Assembly: GCA_037147055.1 (NCBI GenBank)
Contig: JBAWVW010000019.1
Coordinates: 1 to 28,921 of the forward strand
Direction: 5' to 3'
Length of the DNA: 28,921 nt
Source of the DNA: Casp-actino8 sp037147055
GTDB lineage: Bacteria; Actinomycetota; Acidimicrobiia; Acidimicrobiales; Ilumatobacteraceae
Part shown: piece by piece, positions 7,932 to 15,421 of the stretch
How the letters are laid out: every line of letters begins with the position of its first letter
How positions within the stretch are numbered: position 1 is the stretch's first letter
Position numbers and translations under genes: made by a program
The notes under the pieces: model-generated
The model's database searches: none
Seen by the model: the letters and a program-made list of their open reading frames with translations, nothing else
Told to the model about the DNA's origin: nothing

Positions 7932-8573
7932 ATGACCTTTCTTTTACCTGATGCAAAAGTTGTGCAGGCCTACCTTGAATTTCGTGACCGAATCGTGATT
8001 CTCATACGCGAGATCCCCGAAACTCAAGCCTCGTTGTCGGTCCCACTTTGCCCAAATTGGGAAGTCAGCAGTTTGATCTCACATATTGTCGGTATACCCG
8101 AAGATATTTTGGCTGGTCGAATGGAAGGTGTCGGTACTGATGCCTGGACCCAAGCCCAAGTTGACCGCCATGAAGGTGAATCGCTCGCCCACCTGGCAGA
8201 TATCTTTCTGTCAACCGCAGCAGAATTTGATGTTGTCTTACCCCACATCCCAAGTCCCGTTAATTCTCAACTAGTGATGGACGCCATCACGCACGAACAC
8301 GATTTGCGCCACGCAGTTGGACGAGCTGGTGCACAAGATTCAACTGCCGTCGACGTCGCTTTAGGATTTCTGCTGAACATGGTCGACACAATCGCACCTG
8401 GTCAGGCTCAAGAACTATCCGATTTAGGAGTTTCTCACTATGAACTCATGCGTAGTCTCTCCGGGCGAAGGTCAATTGAACAGATGAATCAACTCGAACT
8501 TGATGGAAGTCAGATTGCCGCATTGTTGAAGGGAACTCCCATGGTTGCTCCCCATACCGCAGTCGAAATATAG
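7932..8573 (+). CDS. maleylpyruvate isomerase / DinB-like metal-binding protein
   Basis: A 213-residue protein with the four-helix DinB/mycothiol-dependent maleylpyruvate isomerase fold. It shows PNWEVSSLISHIVGIPEDI (first metal His) and, further on, THEHDLRHAVGRAG, the family's HxxD/HDLRxALG metal motif. The C-terminus (LELDGSQIAALLKG) resembles the small C-terminal part of these proteins. Actinobacterial members use mycothiol as a cofactor in thiol transfer or isomerisation; the substrate here is unknown. An upstream ATG at 7917 is possible, but ATG 7932 sits 5 nt after CATACT and better matches family starts. It lies divergent to the ArsI/CadI-like gene. Confidence 0.8.
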   Translation: MTFLLPDAKVVQAYLEFRDRIVILIREIPETQASLSVPLCPNWEVSSLISHIVGIPEDILAGRMEGVGTDAWTQAQVDRHEGESLAHLADIFLSTAAEFDVVLPHIPSPVNSQLVMDAITHEHDLRHAVGRAGAQDSTAVDVALGFLLNMVDTIAPGQAQELSDLGVSHYELMRSLSGRRSIEQMNQLELDGSQIAALLKGTPMVAPHTAVEI

Positions 8574-8620
8574 AAGTTAAAATCACAGGATTGTCAAGTT
8601 ACGAAATACAATGGAGAAGT

Positions 8621-9214
8621 ATGACCATCAGCGAAAACCCAACCGAGAAAGCAACTTTCACAAGCTTTGCTGAATCAACAAAAAGTGATTGGGACACAAT
8701 CATGCTGAGTATTAAACACACTCAGTCCATGGTCCCTGATCGCATTCTTGAACAGTTACGTCACTTAGCAAACGATATGGGCGGCTTTCCAGTCTCCCGC
8801 CTTGAGCATTGCTTGCAGACTGCGACGCGTGCAATGCGCGGCGGAGAAAATGACGAGTACGTCGCATGCGCCTTAATCCACGACATCGGCGACACTCTTT
8901 CGCCGCAGAATCATCCTTCAATCGCAGCAGGCATCGTCAAGCCCATTGTGAGTGAGGCAAATCATTGGATGGTTCTGCATCATGGCATCTTTCAGGGCTA
9001 CTACTTCTGGCAGCACATCGGCCTGGATCCAAATACGCGAGATGCATATCGTGAGAGTCCGTTCTTTGATTACACAGCAGAGTTCTGCGCTAAGTATGAC
9101 CAAGTGGCTTTTGATCCTGACTACAAGAGTGAGTCACTTGAGTTCTTTGAGCCTCTGATTCGGGACATGTTTTCTGGGCAGGCGCAAAAAGCCCGCTCAA
9201 TAGTCAATTATTGA
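8621..9214 (+). CDS. HD-domain protein with PhnZ/MIOX-like metal ligands
   Basis: From ATG 8621, preceded by GGAGAAG (one of the few clear ribosome binding sites here), the protein has 197 residues. Potential metal ligands run H63 (RLEHCLQ), H87-D88 (LIHDIGD), H98 (NHPSIAAG), H120/H121 (MVLHHGIFQGYYFW) and D160 (AKYDQVAF). This H...HD...H...H...D series is the dinuclear-iron arrangement of HD-domain oxygenases such as PhnZ and myo-inositol oxygenase, and also of some HD phosphohydrolases. The H-to-HD spacing of 24 residues matches PhnZ as I remember it. No phosphonate genes are adjacent. The activity (hydrolase or oxygenase) cannot be settled from sequence. Its stop codon lies inside the palindrome upstream of modA. 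Confidence 0.8.
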   Translation: MTISENPTEKATFTSFAESTKSDWDTIMLSIKHTQSMVPDRILEQLRHLANDMGGFPVSRLEHCLQTATRAMRGGENDEYVACALIHDIGDTLSPQNHPSIAAGIVKPIVSEANHWMVLHHGIFQGYYFWQHIGLDPNTRDAYRESPFFDYTAEFCAKYDQVAFDPDYKSESLEFFEPLIRDMFSGQAQKARSIVNY

Positions 9215-9217
9215 CTA
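9201..9217. promoter_or_regulatory. perfect inverted repeat, candidate operator of the mod operon
   Basis: TAGTCAA-TTA-TTGACTA is a perfect 7-bp inverted repeat with a 3-bp centre. Its right arm coincides with the TTGACT proposed as the -35 element of modA, and its centre overlaps the stop codon of the HD gene. The sequence differs from the E. coli ModE site. The PadR-like protein encoded at the end of the same operon is the natural candidate to bind it (inference). Confidence 0.5.
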
Positions 9218-9241
9218 AACGAAGTTTTTTAGCCGTAAACT
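9211..9241 (+). promoter_or_regulatory. putative modABC promoter
   Basis: TTGACT (9211-9216), a 19-nt spacer, then TAAACT (9236-9241), followed 6 nt later by the modA ATG at 9248. The arrangement predicts a leaderless or near-leaderless mRNA. A palindrome covers the -35. Confidence 0.55.
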
Positions 9242-9247
9242 CCCCTG

Positions 9248-10006
9248 ATGCGTCGTTTCGTGTCCTCGGTGATGGTCCTCATTCTCGGTTTGATTTTTGC
9301 TGGATGTGCCTCGGCAGATGACACGACAACTTCGCTGCACATCGCCGCAGCGTCCTCGCTGACCGAAGTTTTCAATGAGATCGGTGCACAATTTATGCGG
9401 GACAACCCCGATATCGCCATCACTTTTAATTTCGCCTCATCTTCAGATTTGGCGCTGCAAATTTCGCAAGGTCTTCCCGCTGATGTCTTCGCTTCAGCAG
9501 ATGTGAAAAACATGGCAAAGGTAACCGATGCCGGTCTTCTTGAAGGTCAGCCCACTGCTTTCGCCACAAACTCACTAGAAATCGTTGTCGAAAAAGGGAA
9601 TCCACTGCACATCGTTTCGCTGGCACAGTTGACGACTCCTGGCTTGCTCTTTGTCACTTGTCCGATTGAGGTTCCTATCGGTAGATACACCGCTGAGGTC
9701 CTCAGAAATGCTGGAGTCACCGTCACACCTGCCTCTCTTGAAGAGAATGCCAAAGGAATCTTGACCAAGGTGACCTTGGGAGAAGCCGATGCTGGAATCG
9801 TCTATCGTACTGACATTCTTGCTGCTGGCAGTTCGGTCACCGGCGTACCGATCGCTGACAAGATTAATGTCAATCCGCTCTACGTCGTTGGCACTTTGCG
9901 AGATTCGCATGCCAAAGAGGCGACTCAACGTTTCATTGATCTTCTCAACTCCGATCAAGGGCGCGAGAAACTTTCAAAATTCGGATTTGGGCTACTTCCC
10001 GCATGA
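9248..10006 (+). CDS. modA: molybdate ABC transporter substrate-binding lipoprotein
   Basis: A 252-residue lipoprotein. Its signal peptide ends in a lipobox (LIFAGC, Cys20), so the protein is anchored on the outer face of the membrane. The mature part starts LHIAAASSLTEVFNEIGAQF and continues ITFNFASSSDLALQISQGLPADVFASADVKNM, the typical ModA oxyanion-binding pattern with hydroxyl residues at AASSL and SSS, and later GEADAGIVYRTD. The family binds molybdate or tungstate and delivers it to ModB/ModC for cofactor synthesis. It is first in an operon with modB, modC and a regulator, and overlaps modB by four bases (ATGA). A promoter and a palindrome lie directly upstream. Tungstate specificity cannot be excluded. 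Confidence 0.94.
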   Translation: MRRFVSSVMVLILGLIFAGCASADDTTTSLHIAAASSLTEVFNEIGAQFMRDNPDIAITFNFASSSDLALQISQGLPADVFASADVKNMAKVTDAGLLEGQPTAFATNSLEIVVEKGNPLHIVSLAQLTTPGLLFVTCPIEVPIGRYTAEVLRNAGVTVTPASLEENAKGILTKVTLGEADAGIVYRTDILAAGSSVTGVPIADKINVNPLYVVGTLRDSHAKEATQRFIDLLNSDQGREKLSKFGFGLLPA

Positions 10007-10821
10007 CTCGGCAACGTTCACGGCAATCATCGCTACCGTGGCCAATGCTCGTCTTGGCTGGCATTAGTGTTGCCTTTTTCGCTCTACCTTTCGCTGGTTT
10101 GATATGGCGCGCACCCTGGAGCAAAGTCACTGACATTCTTTCTGAAAAGTCTGTCGGCACCGCACTATGGCTCTCACTTGAGACATCATTAATCACAGCC
10201 CTCATCTCCTGTATTTTTGGCGTTCCCTTGGCTTTGCTTTTAGCCCGCGTCAATTTCCCTGGACGAAGTTTTGTGCGTGCTTTAGCCACTCTGTCAATGG
10301 TGCTACCACCAGTCGTTGGTGGCGTTGCGCTCTTTTTCTCATTTGGACGGCGAGGGCTCTTTGGCCAATACCTCAATGATTGGTTTGGCATCCGACTCCC
10401 CTTTACAACTGCAGGTGTTGTGATCGCTCAATGTTTCGTGGCAATGCCTTTTTTGGTGCTCACTGTTGAAGCCGCGATCCGTCAACTCGATTCACGTTAC
10501 GAAGATGCGGCTCGCACATTAGGCGCTTCACGGCTTTATGTTTTTCGACGCATCACTCTGCCCAGTATCAAACCTGCTCTCGTTGCCGGTGTGGCCTTAG
10601 CCTGGGCGAGAGCGCTCGGTGAGTTCGGAGCCACAATAACTTTCGCTGGCAACTTGCCAGGCACTACACAGACAATGCCTCTTGCAACCTACTTAGCTCT
10701 TGAGAGCAACCCTGAGGCGGCACTGATCTTAAGCATGCTGATGATCACAGTTTCTTTTGTGGTTCTTGTCGGTCTGCGTGACCGTTGGCTTGGACGTCAA
10801 CGAAATGATCTGTTCTCATGA
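10003..10821 (+). CDS. modB: molybdate ABC transporter permease
   Basis: A 272-residue inner-membrane permease with five to six hydrophobic helices. The cytoplasmic EAA loop that docks on the ATPase is clear: EAAIRQLDSRYEDAARTLGA, then YVFRRITLPSIKPAL, then GEFGATITFAGN. These, together with the NFPGRS and LPPVVGG segments, are typical of ModB/CysT-type permeases. It forms the channel for the oxyanion captured by ModA. Start and stop overlap the neighbours by ATGA on both sides, so expression is tightly coupled. Identification follows from these motifs and from its position between modA and modC. Confidence 0.94.
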   Translation: MTRQRSRQSSLPWPMLVLAGISVAFFALPFAGLIWRAPWSKVTDILSEKSVGTALWLSLETSLITALISCIFGVPLALLLARVNFPGRSFVRALATLSMVLPPVVGGVALFFSFGRRGLFGQYLNDWFGIRLPFTTAGVVIAQCFVAMPFLVLTVEAAIRQLDSRYEDAARTLGASRLYVFRRITLPSIKPALVAGVALAWARALGEFGATITFAGNLPGTTQTMPLATYLALESNPEAALILSMLMITVSFVVLVGLRDRWLGRQRNDLFS

Positions 10822-11873
10822 CCACTCATTTCAACTTCTCCGTGACTCAAGGTGACTTCAATCTGAAAATTGACGCGTCTGTCAATGACGGCGAGGTCCT
10901 CGCCGTCTTGGGACCCAATGGCTCCGGAAAATCAACGTTGCTGCGGCTGCTGAGCGGCTTACAGCAGATTGACACTGGACGTATTAGTTCTCGCAATATT
11001 CTTTGGGATAGCCCCGCCGATGACATATTCGTTGAGGCACAACAGCGACGCGTCGGTGTTGTGTTTCAGGATTATCTTTTATTCAAAGAGTTATCTGCTG
11101 TCGAGAATGTCGCATTTGGTCTGCGTGCCCAAGGTGTCAATAAGGCAACTGCAACCGAGCAGGCGCGTGCTTTATTACAACAAGTCGGGCTCTCGGAGCA
11201 TCTTCACAAAAAGACTCCCACTCTCAGCGGTGGTCAAGCACAACGAGTTGCCTTAGCTCGAGCATTAGCAATTCAACCTCATCTATTACTTCTTGATGAA
11301 CCTCTAGCAGCTCTTGATGTTGCCACTCGTCAGACGGTGCGACGAGATCTGCGGCGCTATTTATCTTCCTTTCAGGGAGCAGTTGTCTTAGTGACGCATG
11401 ACCCTATTGATGCGTATGCATTGGCCGACCGTGTGCTGATTTTAGAAAACGGTCAAGTGATGCAAATAGGAACTTTGAATGAGGTCACTGCGCATCCGCG
11501 CTCGCGTTATGTAGCCGATCTTGTCGGTACAAATCTGATCACTGGTCACGCATCAGGAGTGACTCTCACTACTTCAACGGGAATAACCGTGGTGCTAGCC
11601 GATCAGGCGGAAGGCGATGTCTTCGCCGTGATTAAACCACAAGCGATCACCATCGTTACCTCCAATGAGTTGACTTCGAGTGCGCGCAATACCTGGCCCG
11701 AAGTCATCACCGATATTGATCATTCTGGCGAACGGTGCCGAATCACATTGCACGGTCCATTACCTCTTGTCGCTGAGATCACTGCTGCAGCGGTTGAATC
11801 CATGGCACTACGAGTAGGCGACGAAGTTTTCGCTGTCGTCAAGGCCACAGAAGTTGAGGTCTATTCGCGATGA
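10818..11873 (+). CDS. modC: molybdate ABC transporter ATP-binding protein
   Basis: A 351-residue ATPase. It has Walker A GPNGSGKST (32-40), the Q-loop in VVFQDYLLF, signature LSGGQAQRVALARAL (136-150), Walker B LLLLDEP (156-162) and the switch His in LVTHD (191-195). Residues about 235-351 form a C-terminal MOP/TOBE-like extension (VFAVIKPQAITIV, then RITLHGPLPLVAEIT) that in ModC binds oxyanion and can regulate transport. It powers uptake through ModB. It overlaps modB upstream and the PadR-like regulator downstream by four bases each. All catalytic motifs are intact. Confidence 0.93.
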   Translation: MTTHFNFSVTQGDFNLKIDASVNDGEVLAVLGPNGSGKSTLLRLLSGLQQIDTGRISSRNILWDSPADDIFVEAQQRRVGVVFQDYLLFKELSAVENVAFGLRAQGVNKATATEQARALLQQVGLSEHLHKKTPTLSGGQAQRVALARALAIQPHLLLLDEPLAALDVATRQTVRRDLRRYLSSFQGAVVLVTHDPIDAYALADRVLILENGQVMQIGTLNEVTAHPRSRYVADLVGTNLITGHASGVTLTTSTGITVVLADQAEGDVFAVIKPQAITIVTSNELTSSARNTWPEVITDIDHSGERCRITLHGPLPLVAEITAAAVESMALRVGDEVFAVVKATEVEVYSR

Positions 11874-12397
11874 GTCGGAGCACACGCACAGGGAATGACC
11901 TTTTACTCGGCGAGTGGGCTTGTCTTGGACTTTTATATAGCGGGCCATCACATGGTTTTGCCATCGCAGCGCGACTTAAACCAGGTTCAGATATTGGTCG
12001 TATTTGGTCATTGACTCGCCCACTCACCTACCGAGCCCTTGAGCAACTACAGATTCATGGTTACGTCAAAGAATCTGGTGAGGAGGCAGGTCTCGCCGGA
12101 GGTAATCGAACTCTGCTCACGATGACAAAGCCAGGGCGCGCAATTTTTCGCACCTGGATCAACACGCCTGTTGTCCATTTGCGAGATATGCGTAGTGAGT
12201 TACTACTCAAACTGGTGTTAGCCGACGAATGCGGAATTGATATGTCCACGATGTTGAAGACTCAACGAAAAAACATGAAGACTCTGCAAAAAAATATTGA
12301 CAACAGTCTTAACGAAGATAGCCAAAATGACACAGTGCATACATGGCGCCGCGAAATCGCCGAAGCAACTCTGCGTTTTATTGACGCATTGAAGTAA
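11870..12397 (+). CDS. PadR-family transcriptional regulator, last gene of the mod operon
   Basis: A 175-residue protein with a PadR winged helix at the N-terminus: LLGEWACLGLLYSGPSHGFAIAARL, then SLTRPLTYRALEQLQIHGYVKE, then RTLLTMTKPGRAIFRTWI. A C-terminal helical dimerisation region follows (about 100-175), with MRSELLLKLVLADECG as in PadR C-termini. The start overlaps modC by ATGA, so it is translated with the transporter. This predicts autoregulation of modABC, perhaps through the palindrome at 9201-9217. The usual molybdate regulator ModE has a different architecture, so a PadR-like regulator in this place is unusual. The ligand is unknown. The stop codon directly abuts the convergent pirin gene with no base between. 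Confidence 0.85.
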   Translation: MSRSTRTGNDLLLGEWACLGLLYSGPSHGFAIAARLKPGSDIGRIWSLTRPLTYRALEQLQIHGYVKESGEEAGLAGGNRTLLTMTKPGRAIFRTWINTPVVHLRDMRSELLLKLVLADECGIDMSTMLKTQRKNMKTLQKNIDNSLNEDSQNDTVHTWRREIAEATLRFIDALK

Positions 12398-13348
12398 TTA
12401 GCCCCTATAAGGGCGAATACCACCGACCGGAACTGTTCCGAGTCGACCGTGCTGATAGTCATCAAATGCCTGACGAATTTCGTTTTCGGTATTCATAACA
12501 AACGGACCGTAAGCAACGATTGGCTCACCAATGGGTTGTCCGCCAAGTAAGAGAACATCGAGTGATGAATCGTCATCGGCTTGGAAAGAAATTGTGTCGC
12601 CACTTCCGTACACGGCCAACTGGCCCAGGTGAAGTGGACGACGTTCATCACTTACTGAACCAGATCCGGCAAGCGCGTAAGCCAAGGCATTGAAAGCTGG
12701 GTTCCATGGAAGTTCGACTCGCGCTCCTGGTGCCAATGTCACATGGCAAACAACTATCGGCGTATGAGTTGATCCAGGGCCCTTGAATTCTCCCAAGTCT
12801 CCAGCAATCAAACGGATGAGTGCACCACCATCTGGCGACGACAGCAAAGTCACGAGATCTGCATCAAGATTTTGATACGCGGGTGAAATCATCTTTTTGT
12901 GACTTGGCAAATTGACCCACAGTTGAACACCATGAAAGAGACCACCAGCGATCACCAATTTCTCTGGTGGAGTTTCAATATGCAAAATTCCGGCTCCTGC
13001 AGTCATCCACTGGGTTGACCCATCAGCAATGACACCACCACCGCCATGTGAATCTTGGTGGACAAAAATGCCATCCATGATGTAGGTCACCGTCTCAAAC
13101 CCACGATGAGGATGCCAATCAGTTCCGCGTGGTTCATATGGTGCGTAATTCACTTCGCCCATCTGATCCATGTGAATGAACGGATCAAGAATGTCACGAC
13201 TCACACCTGCGAATGCGCGACGCACCGGGAATCCTTCGCCCTCATGTCCACTCGGTGCTGTTGTCACTGAAAGAACTGGACGAGAATGTGCGCCGATCGG
13301 TGTAGTAACACGAGGAAGGGTCAATGTGTCAGCGGTGACTGCAGGCAT
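12398..13348 (-). CDS. pirin family protein (bicupin)
   Basis: A 316-residue bicupin. The iron-binding residues of the N-terminal cupin are present: H79 and H81 in DWHPHRGFETVTY, and H123 and E125 in GAGILHIETPPE. Conserved pirin segments include DPFIHMDQMG, GVQLWVNLPSHKKM (substrate-side loop) and the C-terminal PFVMNTENEIRQAFDDYQHGRLG. Bacterial pirins such as YhhW have quercetin dioxygenase activity, and others modulate metabolic enzymes; the role here is unknown. A TATGCT box 7 nt before the ATG suggests a leaderless mRNA. It is convergent with and immediately adjacent to the PadR-like gene. Confidence 0.93.
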   Translation of the reverse strand: MPAVTADTLTLPRVTTPIGAHSRPVLSVTTAPSGHEGEGFPVRRAFAGVSRDILDPFIHMDQMGEVNYAPYEPRGTDWHPHRGFETVTYIMDGIFVHQDSHGGGGVIADGSTQWMTAGAGILHIETPPEKLVIAGGLFHGVQLWVNLPSHKKMISPAYQNLDADLVTLLSSPDGGALIRLIAGDLGEFKGPGSTHTPIVVCHVTLAPGARVELPWNPAFNALAYALAGSGSVSDERRPLHLGQLAVYGSGDTISFQADDDSSLDVLLLGGQPIGEPIVAYGPFVMNTENEIRQAFDDYQHGRLGTVPVGGIRPYRG

Positions 13349-13355
13349 GTCTCAC

Positions 13356-13361
13356 AGCATA
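13356..13361 (-). promoter_or_regulatory. putative -10 box (TATGCT) of the pirin gene
   Basis: TATGCT on the minus strand is followed by 7 nt (gtgagac) and the ATG at 13348. The rest of the gap to 13511 holds a 12-bp palindrome CGATCATGATCG (13472-13483) and nothing else I can name. Confidence 0.45.
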
Positions 13362-13511
13362 CGACTCGGTTATAGCAACCCTCAAGGCGCATCGATCCGA
13401 AGTGAGTTCTCGTTCCTCCGTCGCAACTGGTCGCGAGTTCGTCGCCTTGCCTATTTCTATCCGTACCGCAGCGATCATGATCGGAACGAGCGACAGAACA
13501 CCTGGCGTCGT

Positions 13512-15302
13512 TTAGGAAGCAGGCATAAAATCAAAGCCGATTAAGTCACCTTGCGTACGCCAAGTTTCGACATAGTCGGCGAATCCCAAAACGCTTGTCA
13601 TCCATGCGATGGCGCGGGCTGAGCGCATATCTCCGCCGCCTTCGCTATTGAGATATCCAGGAGTGCACGTGGCGTTATAGCGCGCCACACCCCACAACTG
13701 AGCGAAAAGTGTCTGGAACCACTCTTCTTGAGCATCAGCGCTTGGCTCGATGACAGCGATGTTTTGGGTCATGCAATGAGTCAACAAAAATGCGACGTGC
13801 TTAGCCACTTCACTGATGGAGTGAACAAAATTCGTTGCTTGAGCGCCTTGCACTGTGCTGATCATAAACATGTTTGGAAAACCACGCGATAAAACACCGT
13901 GCAGCGTGGCTGGACCTTCGCTCCACCCTTGACTCAGCGAGATGCCATCACGTCCCACGGGGTCGAAACCCAAACGATGGGTGTAATCCGTTGTGACTTC
14001 GAAACCAGATGCAAAAATCAGCAAGTCGATTGGATATTCAACACCATTGACGACCAATCCAGTCGGCGTCACTTGATCGACACCCTTTCCATCAGTGTCA
14101 ACCAGGTGCACATTCGGACGATTAAAAGCCGGCAGGTATTCATCGTGGAAACATGGCCGCTTGCAACCCTGACCATACCAAGGCATCATCAACTCAGCTG
14201 TCTTGGGGTCCTCAATAATCTGGGCGATCCGTTGACGTATCCCTTGCATATTCTCGAAGTCAATGCGCTCAAGTTCTTGAGCTTCTTCCTCGTTCTCAGG
14301 TAATTTGCGGGTGTCCACGCGCATCATTCGCGTCCACTCATCTTGGATGAGATCAATCTCGGGTTGCGCACCTGTTACTGCCTGAGTGAAGTTTGTAATC
14401 CGCTCGGCCTGCCAGCCTGGCTTGAGCGAACTGAACCATTCAGGATCAGTCGGCTTGTTGCCACGGATACCAACTGCTGCTGGAGTGCGCTGAAAGACAA
14501 AAAGTTCTTTCGCTGACTCAGCCAATTTTGGCACGACCTGAACTGCAGTGGCTCCAGTTCCGATGATGCCGACACGCTTATCTGCCAACTTGTCCATCAA
14601 CCCCTGTGAACTGCCACCGGTATAGCTGTAATCCCAGCGACTGGTATGAAATGCCCGACCGGAAAAGGTTTCGATACCAGGGATGCCTGGAAGTTTGGCT
14701 TTATGCAAAACACCACCAGCGATCACAATGAACTTTGCGGAAATATCATCTGCACGCGATGTTGCGACTCGCCATCGTTTGAGATTTTCATCCCATTTCA
14801 TGTCAGCGATCTCGGTCTGGAAAAGAGCGGCGCGATACAGATCAAACGTCCGACCCAGGAGTTGACAATAGGCAAAAATCTCTGGAGCCTTGGCGTACTT
14901 TTCGGTCGGCATGTAGCCGGTCTCCTCCAGCAAAGGTAAATACACATAGGACTCAACATCGCAGGCTGCATTGGGATATCGATTCCAATACCATGTGCCA
15001 CCGAAGTCACCACCCTTCTCGACAATGCGGAAATTAGTGATCCCCACCTTTGTCAGATTGGCCGCAGCGATCATTCCCCCAAAACCACCACCAACGATGA
15101 CGACATCAACCTCTTCAATAACAGCGTCACGAGTAAAACCTGGTTCCACATATGGGTCACGATCAAATTCCTCGTAGTCACCAACGAGTTCCTTGTATTG
15201 CGCTACTCCATCAGAGCGAAGTCGTTTCTGACGCTCGACTTGATATTTCTCTCTCAATTGATCAATTGAAAGATTCTTCGTGTAGTTCTCATCATGGGCC
15301 AT
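13512..15302 (-). CDS. type I Baeyer-Villiger flavin monooxygenase
   Basis: From ATG 15302 the protein has 596 residues. The FAD-binding Rossmann motif VVIVGGGFGGMIAA is at about 67-80. The Baeyer-Villiger fingerprint FSGRAFHTSRWDY (F213...W223, pattern FxGxxxHxxxW) and the NADPH-binding GIIGTGATAVQ follow, with FASGFEVTTDY later. Length and the N-terminal extension resemble cyclohexanone- or steroid-type monooxygenases of actinobacteria. The enzyme would insert oxygen next to a ketone using NADPH, FAD and O2; the substrate is unknown and no ketone-pathway genes are adjacent. The frame opens 33 nt earlier (15335), but MAHDENYTKNLS is the better start. The closing part contains TPGYLNSEGGGD, common in this subfamily. 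Confidence 0.92.
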   Translation of the reverse strand: MAHDENYTKNLSIDQLREKYQVERQKRLRSDGVAQYKELVGDYEEFDRDPYVEPGFTRDAVIEEVDVVIVGGGFGGMIAAANLTKVGITNFRIVEKGGDFGGTWYWNRYPNAACDVESYVYLPLLEETGYMPTEKYAKAPEIFAYCQLLGRTFDLYRAALFQTEIADMKWDENLKRWRVATSRADDISAKFIVIAGGVLHKAKLPGIPGIETFSGRAFHTSRWDYSYTGGSSQGLMDKLADKRVGIIGTGATAVQVVPKLAESAKELFVFQRTPAAVGIRGNKPTDPEWFSSLKPGWQAERITNFTQAVTGAQPEIDLIQDEWTRMMRVDTRKLPENEEEAQELERIDFENMQGIRQRIAQIIEDPKTAELMMPWYGQGCKRPCFHDEYLPAFNRPNVHLVDTDGKGVDQVTPTGLVVNGVEYPIDLLIFASGFEVTTDYTHRLGFDPVGRDGISLSQGWSEGPATLHGVLSRGFPNMFMISTVQGAQATNFVHSISEVAKHVAFLLTHCMTQNIAVIEPSADAQEEWFQTLFAQLWGVARYNATCTPGYLNSEGGGDMRSARAIAWMTSVLGFADYVETWRTQGDLIGFDFMPAS

Positions 15303-15317
15303 GGTGACTTCGCCTTT

Positions 15318-15347
15318 TCTCGCAACTAACCTCATCTAGTCTCGCAA
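15318..15347 (-). repeat. two 8-bp direct repeats 22 bp apart upstream of the monooxygenase
   Basis: TTGCGAGA occurs twice on the minus strand (15325-15318 and 15347-15340), one copy centred about 20 nt and the other about 42 nt upstream of ATG 15302. The 22-bp period is two helical turns, as for a tandem regulator site. The repeat is short and could be chance. Confidence 0.25.
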
Positions 15348-15421
15348 GAAGCGCTGGGCAATTCCAATTCCAGTACGTACATCCCGACCCTCTCTACCGA
15401 ATTCAGGAATGCCCCGCGGAT

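Noticed and set aside
13472..13483. 12-bp palindrome CGATCATGATCG between the pirin and monooxygenase genes
   Set aside because: It is short and lies near the 3' end of the monooxygenase gene, far from the pirin start. There is no second copy or promoter context.
13899..14303. 134-codon plus-strand open frame
   Set aside because: It is antisense to the monooxygenase and shows no start signal or family resemblance.
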